Shown here: piece by piece, positions 4,936 to 7,023 of the stretch
Numbering within the stretch: position 1 is the stretch's first letter
How the letters are laid out: every line of letters starts with the position of its first letter
NCBI GenBank assembly: GCA_947627125.1
Contig: CANQUY010000094.1
Coordinates: 1 to 7,023, forward strand
DNA from: an uncultured Clostridia bacterium
GTDB taxonomy: Bacteria; Bacillota; Clostridia; Christensenellales; Borkfalkiaceae
Reading direction: 5' to 3'
DNA: 7,023 bases
Made by a program: the position numbers and the translations under genes
Notes under the pieces: model-generated
The model's input: only the letters and a program-made list of their open reading frames with translations
What the model was told of the DNA's origin: nothing
Databases searched by the model: none

Positions 4936-6390
4936 TTACGCCCTGTAGCCGCCGCGGATATATTCCGCTACGAGATCTCTCGCATAGATGCTCTCCGAGA
5001 GCCGTGCGACCTCGGTGATATGGTTGGGCCGATAGTAGGCGGTGTAGGTATCGACGATGATATAATAAGTCGCATTATTGTCGATGGACGCCGCGATATT
5101 GCCGTCGGGACAGTAGCAATAGTAATTCTTCTTCGTGGAGAGGAAATTGCTCTTGAGATAACTCCCCTTGATGCTCCCGAGCACAACGGCATTGTCGAAG
5201 GGAAGCAGGGAGAAGATGTTCGCATAGGTCACCTTCCCCGCCGCAAGGTCGTAGGGGGAGCGCATCTTGAGGTATCCGCCCGCGAGGGTGATATCGTACT
5301 CCTCTCCCCACGTTTCCACGCCTTTTTTGTAATAAAGTTCAGCGACCTTGCCGCAGATATCGGAGGAAGTCCATTTTGAGGAATTGGTGCCGAGAACAGT
5401 CGTATAAGGGTCGCTTTCGGAGAAATATCTGTCGTAGATCCGCTCTACGCAGGGATCGTCTTTCAGACTGCTCTTGGCGTACTCGTCCGTCCCGATGAGG
5501 CGGGGCGTCACGGTGTATTCCCCCGTCGTGGTGTTGTATTCGATATCGGCACAGCTCACGCTCTCGTTTTCGCCGCCGCCCTGCAAGTGGTAGACGCCGT
5601 GTTCGTCCCTCAAAATATATTGGGAATGGGTGTGCGCCTCAAAGACGAGATCGACATACCCGTCGGAGAGGGCGGTGTCGTAATACCCCATGTCGAAGTC
5701 CGTGACGGCGTTGACGCCCGAAGAGGAGAATCCCGAACCGCCGTCATGGATGGAATAGATGATGAAACCGCAACCCTCTTCCTCTCTCAGGCGCCTTGAC
5801 TCTGCCTTGACGAGGTCGGTAAGCTCCCTGCCCGTCAAGAAATCGAGGCCCGTCTGGAATTCCCCAGAAATGGAGCTCAGACAGTCGCCGACGGCGCCGA
5901 TGATGCCGATCTTGACCCCCGTCTTTTGGACCACGACGGAGGGCTTGCAATAGGTTGCGGGCTCGCCGTTATAGATGACGTTGATGCCGAGAAAGGGAAA
6001 CTCCGCAAGGTCGCTGTTGGGCTGGAGAACGTCGGGCCCCCAATCGAATTCATGGTTGCCGAGCGTCATGGAGGCGAAGCCGACTTCATTCATCCACTCC
6101 GTCATGAGCTGTCCCTTGTTGGAGGAGGATTCCACCGTCCCCTGCCACATGTCGCCCGAGGACAAGAGGACCTCCTCGCGCTTGGCATCGGCATACAAAT
6201 TCTTCATATATGTTGTGAATTCGTCCACGCCGGGCTGGTCTGAAGTATCCATAAATTTCCCGTGCAGATCGTTGACGGCATACACGGAGAGCTCCACGGT
6301 GATCCCTTCCGTACCGCAACCCGCAAAGCCGACACAGACCGCGCCGCACAGGATGAGGAGAAGCAAAATTTTAGAAATGATTTTTTTCAT
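4936..6390 (-). CDS. Surface lipoprotein, 5'-nucleotidase/metallophosphatase family
   Basis: This 484-residue protein likely removes phosphate from nucleotides at the cell surface so that nucleosides can be taken up. It has a lipoprotein signal peptide (MKK, Leu-rich core 8-18, lipobox FAGC with Cys25). The metallophosphatase domain follows with NDLHGKF (40-46; D41, H43), SGDMWQGT (78-85; D80), LGNHEFDWG (110-118; N112, H113), IHDGG (214-218; H215) and EAHTHSQ (251-257; H253, H255), the dinuclear metal ligands in the usual order. A C-terminal 5'-nucleotidase domain follows, with GKVTYANIFSLLPFDNAV (385-402) as its recognisable core. It is somewhat shorter than E. coli UshA. HTH is preceded by Glu-Ala rather than the common Gly, and the expected NGGGIR is GGYLKMR. 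Substrate could therefore be another phosphoester, such as 2',3'-cyclic nucleotides. It starts 13 bases after cdd, with no clear Shine-Dalgarno site, which suggests coupling to cdd translation. Confidence 0.88.
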   Translation of the reverse strand: MKKIISKILLLLILCGAVCVGFAGCGTEGITVELSVYAVNDLHGKFMDTSDQPGVDEFTTYMKNLYADAKREEVLLSSGDMWQGTVESSSNKGQLMTEWMNEVGFASMTLGNHEFDWGPDVLQPNSDLAEFPFLGINVIYNGEPATYCKPSVVVQKTGVKIGIIGAVGDCLSSISGEFQTGLDFLTGRELTDLVKAESRRLREEEGCGFIIYSIHDGGSGFSSSGVNAVTDFDMGYYDTALSDGYVDLVFEAHTHSQYILRDEHGVYHLQGGGENESVSCADIEYNTTTGEYTVTPRLIGTDEYAKSSLKDDPCVERIYDRYFSESDPYTTVLGTNSSKWTSSDICGKVAELYYKKGVETWGEEYDITLAGGYLKMRSPYDLAAGKVTYANIFSLLPFDNAVVLGSIKGSYLKSNFLSTKKNYYCYCPDGNIAASIDNNATYYIIVDTYTAYYRPNHITEVARLSESIYARDLVAEYIRGGYRA

Positions 6391-6403
6391 ACTTTTTCGG
6401 TGT

Positions 6404-6805
6404 TCACAGATCCTTGGATGAAAAGGAGAGCGGGAGGAGAGATTTCAACGTATAAGCGGAGAATTTTTCGGGACAGCCGAGGAGGACTTTGAAATCGCCG
6501 CCGCAGAATTCCGCCATCACCTGCCTGCAGATGCCGCAGGGAGCGCAGAACTCGGATGTTTCCCCCTCCCTTCCGCCGACGATCGCAAGGGCCTCAAACT
6601 CTCTCTCGCCCTCGCTGACGGCCTTGAAGATCGCAGTCCTCTCCGCGCAGTTGCCCGCGGGGTAGGAAGCGTTTTCGACGTTGCAGCCCAAATACACCTT
6701 TCCGCTCTTTGTGAGGAGCGCCGCCCCCACGCGGAAACGGGAATAGGGCGAATAGGAAGTTTCTCTCGCCTTTTGGGCAAGTTCCATGAGTTCCCTGTCC
6801 GTCAT
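6404..6805 (-). CDS. cdd: Cytidine deaminase
   Basis: The 133-residue homotetramer-type enzyme hydrolyses cytidine and deoxycytidine to uridine and deoxyuridine in the cytosol, making them substrates for Pdp. Diagnostic motifs are SPYSRFRVGAAL (19-30), CNVENASYPAGNCAERTA (41-58; C53 zinc ligand, E55 proton shuttle) and PCGICRQ (89-95; C90 and C93 zinc ligands). Length and spacing match Bacillus Cdd. The ATG overlaps the deoB stop codon by four bases (ATGA), and a GAGGTG ribosome site five bases upstream lies inside the deoB coding sequence. Coupled expression with deoB is likely. Confidence 0.97.
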   Translation of the reverse strand: MTDRELMELAQKARETSYSPYSRFRVGAALLTKSGKVYLGCNVENASYPAGNCAERTAIFKAVSEGEREFEALAIVGGREGETSEFCAPCGICRQVMAEFCGGDFKVLLGCPEKFSAYTLKSLLPLSFSSKDL

Positions 6806-7023
6806 GCTTTCACCTCATTCCAAAAGCTCGTGCCGCTCGTCTTTTCCTGCGGGACGCCGAAATAGTCGAGCACGGTCGCCGAAATGTCCGAAAAAGTCGG
6901 ACGGGTGCCGAGGTCTACCCCCTCTTTCACGTGCTTTCCGTAGAGGAGCATGGGGGTGTATTCGCGGGAATGGTCGGTCGAGGGCGTCGCAGGATCGCAG
7001 CCGTGGTCGGCCGTGATCAAAAG
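6802..7023 (-). CDS. deoB: Phosphopentomutase, C-terminal fragment (5' end beyond the window)
   Basis: The 74 visible codons read through to the right edge (LLITADHGCDP at the start), so the gene is cut by the window rather than truncated. Phosphopentomutase interconverts (deoxy)ribose-1-phosphate and -5-phosphate using two metal ions. The fragment has TADHGCDP and TDHSREYTPML. Its Asp-His pair and the His eleven residues later match the manganese ligands D327, H328 and H339 of the Bacillus cereus enzyme. DLGTRPTFSDISATVLDYFGV and a final SFWNEVKA are the usual C-terminal sequence. GCDP replaces the more usual GNDP. It is the first visible gene of the salvage operon and processes the sugar phosphate made by Pdp. 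Confidence 0.95.
   Translation of the reverse strand, partial: LLITADHGCDPATPSTDHSREYTPMLLYGKHVKEGVDLGTRPTFSDISATVLDYFGVPQEKTSGTSFWNEVKA
6811..6816 (-). promoter_or_regulatory. Shine-Dalgarno site of cdd inside deoB
   Basis: GAGGTG on the minus strand, five bases before the cdd ATG, lies within the last codons of deoB. It fixes the cdd start and the ATGA overlap. Confidence 0.75.

Noticed and set aside
3896..4948. A 350-codon open frame on the plus strand
   Set aside because: It is wholly antisense to pdp and runs past its start. Its translation is rich in Arg, His, Asp and Gly with no recognisable motif, as expected opposite a G+C-rich gene with strong codon bias. pdp is unmistakable on the other strand.

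Overview
The window shows a compact, all-minus-strand pyrimidine nucleoside salvage and nucleic-acid-degradation locus, most likely from a Gram-positive, Clostridia-like (Firmicutes) bacterium. The support for that placement is AGGAG/GAGGTG-type ribosome binding sites, a lipoprotein and a Sec signal peptide of Firmicutes style, a Pdp that aligns from its first residues with the Bacillus-type enzyme, and intergenic repeats of the 'TCATTCTGAG...GAAGAATCTC' kind that I associate with gut clostridial genomes. Genus and species cannot be read from the sequence.

Right part (7023 down to 3599), read on the minus strand: the 3' end of phosphopentomutase (deoB), cytidine deaminase (cdd, overlapping deoB by 4 bases), a surface lipoprotein of the 5'-nucleotidase/metallophosphatase family (13-base gap) and pyrimidine-nucleoside phosphorylase (pdp, 35-base gap). 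These four look like one operon whose start lies beyond the right edge.

Middle (3598-2245): a thymidine kinase gene (tdk, 2728-3303) sits alone between two gene-free stretches of 295 and 483 bases. Both stretches are packed with palindromic repeats. One element is present as near-identical direct copies on either side of tdk (2547-2698 and 3364-3493), and a second 55-base repeat also flanks it (2419-2473 and 3502-3556).

Left part (2244-43): a large secreted nuclease with a signal peptide, an endonuclease I domain (WNREHVWP, DMHHIRP) and about 440 residues of C-terminal beta-rich modules. Right at its 3' end, in another frame, begins a stretch that reads like the interior of a MATE-family efflux protein. 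This suggests a gene fusion, deletion or misassembly at the left edge.

Together the genes describe a route from external nucleic acid to central metabolism. The nuclease cuts polymer outside the cell, the surface nucleotidase removes phosphate, Cdd turns cytidine into uridine, Pdp splits pyrimidine nucleosides into base and (deoxy)ribose-1-phosphate, DeoB converts that to the 5-phosphate, and Tdk recaptures thymidine for DNA synthesis. Joining the extracellular and intracellular steps into one pathway is inference from gene order and families.
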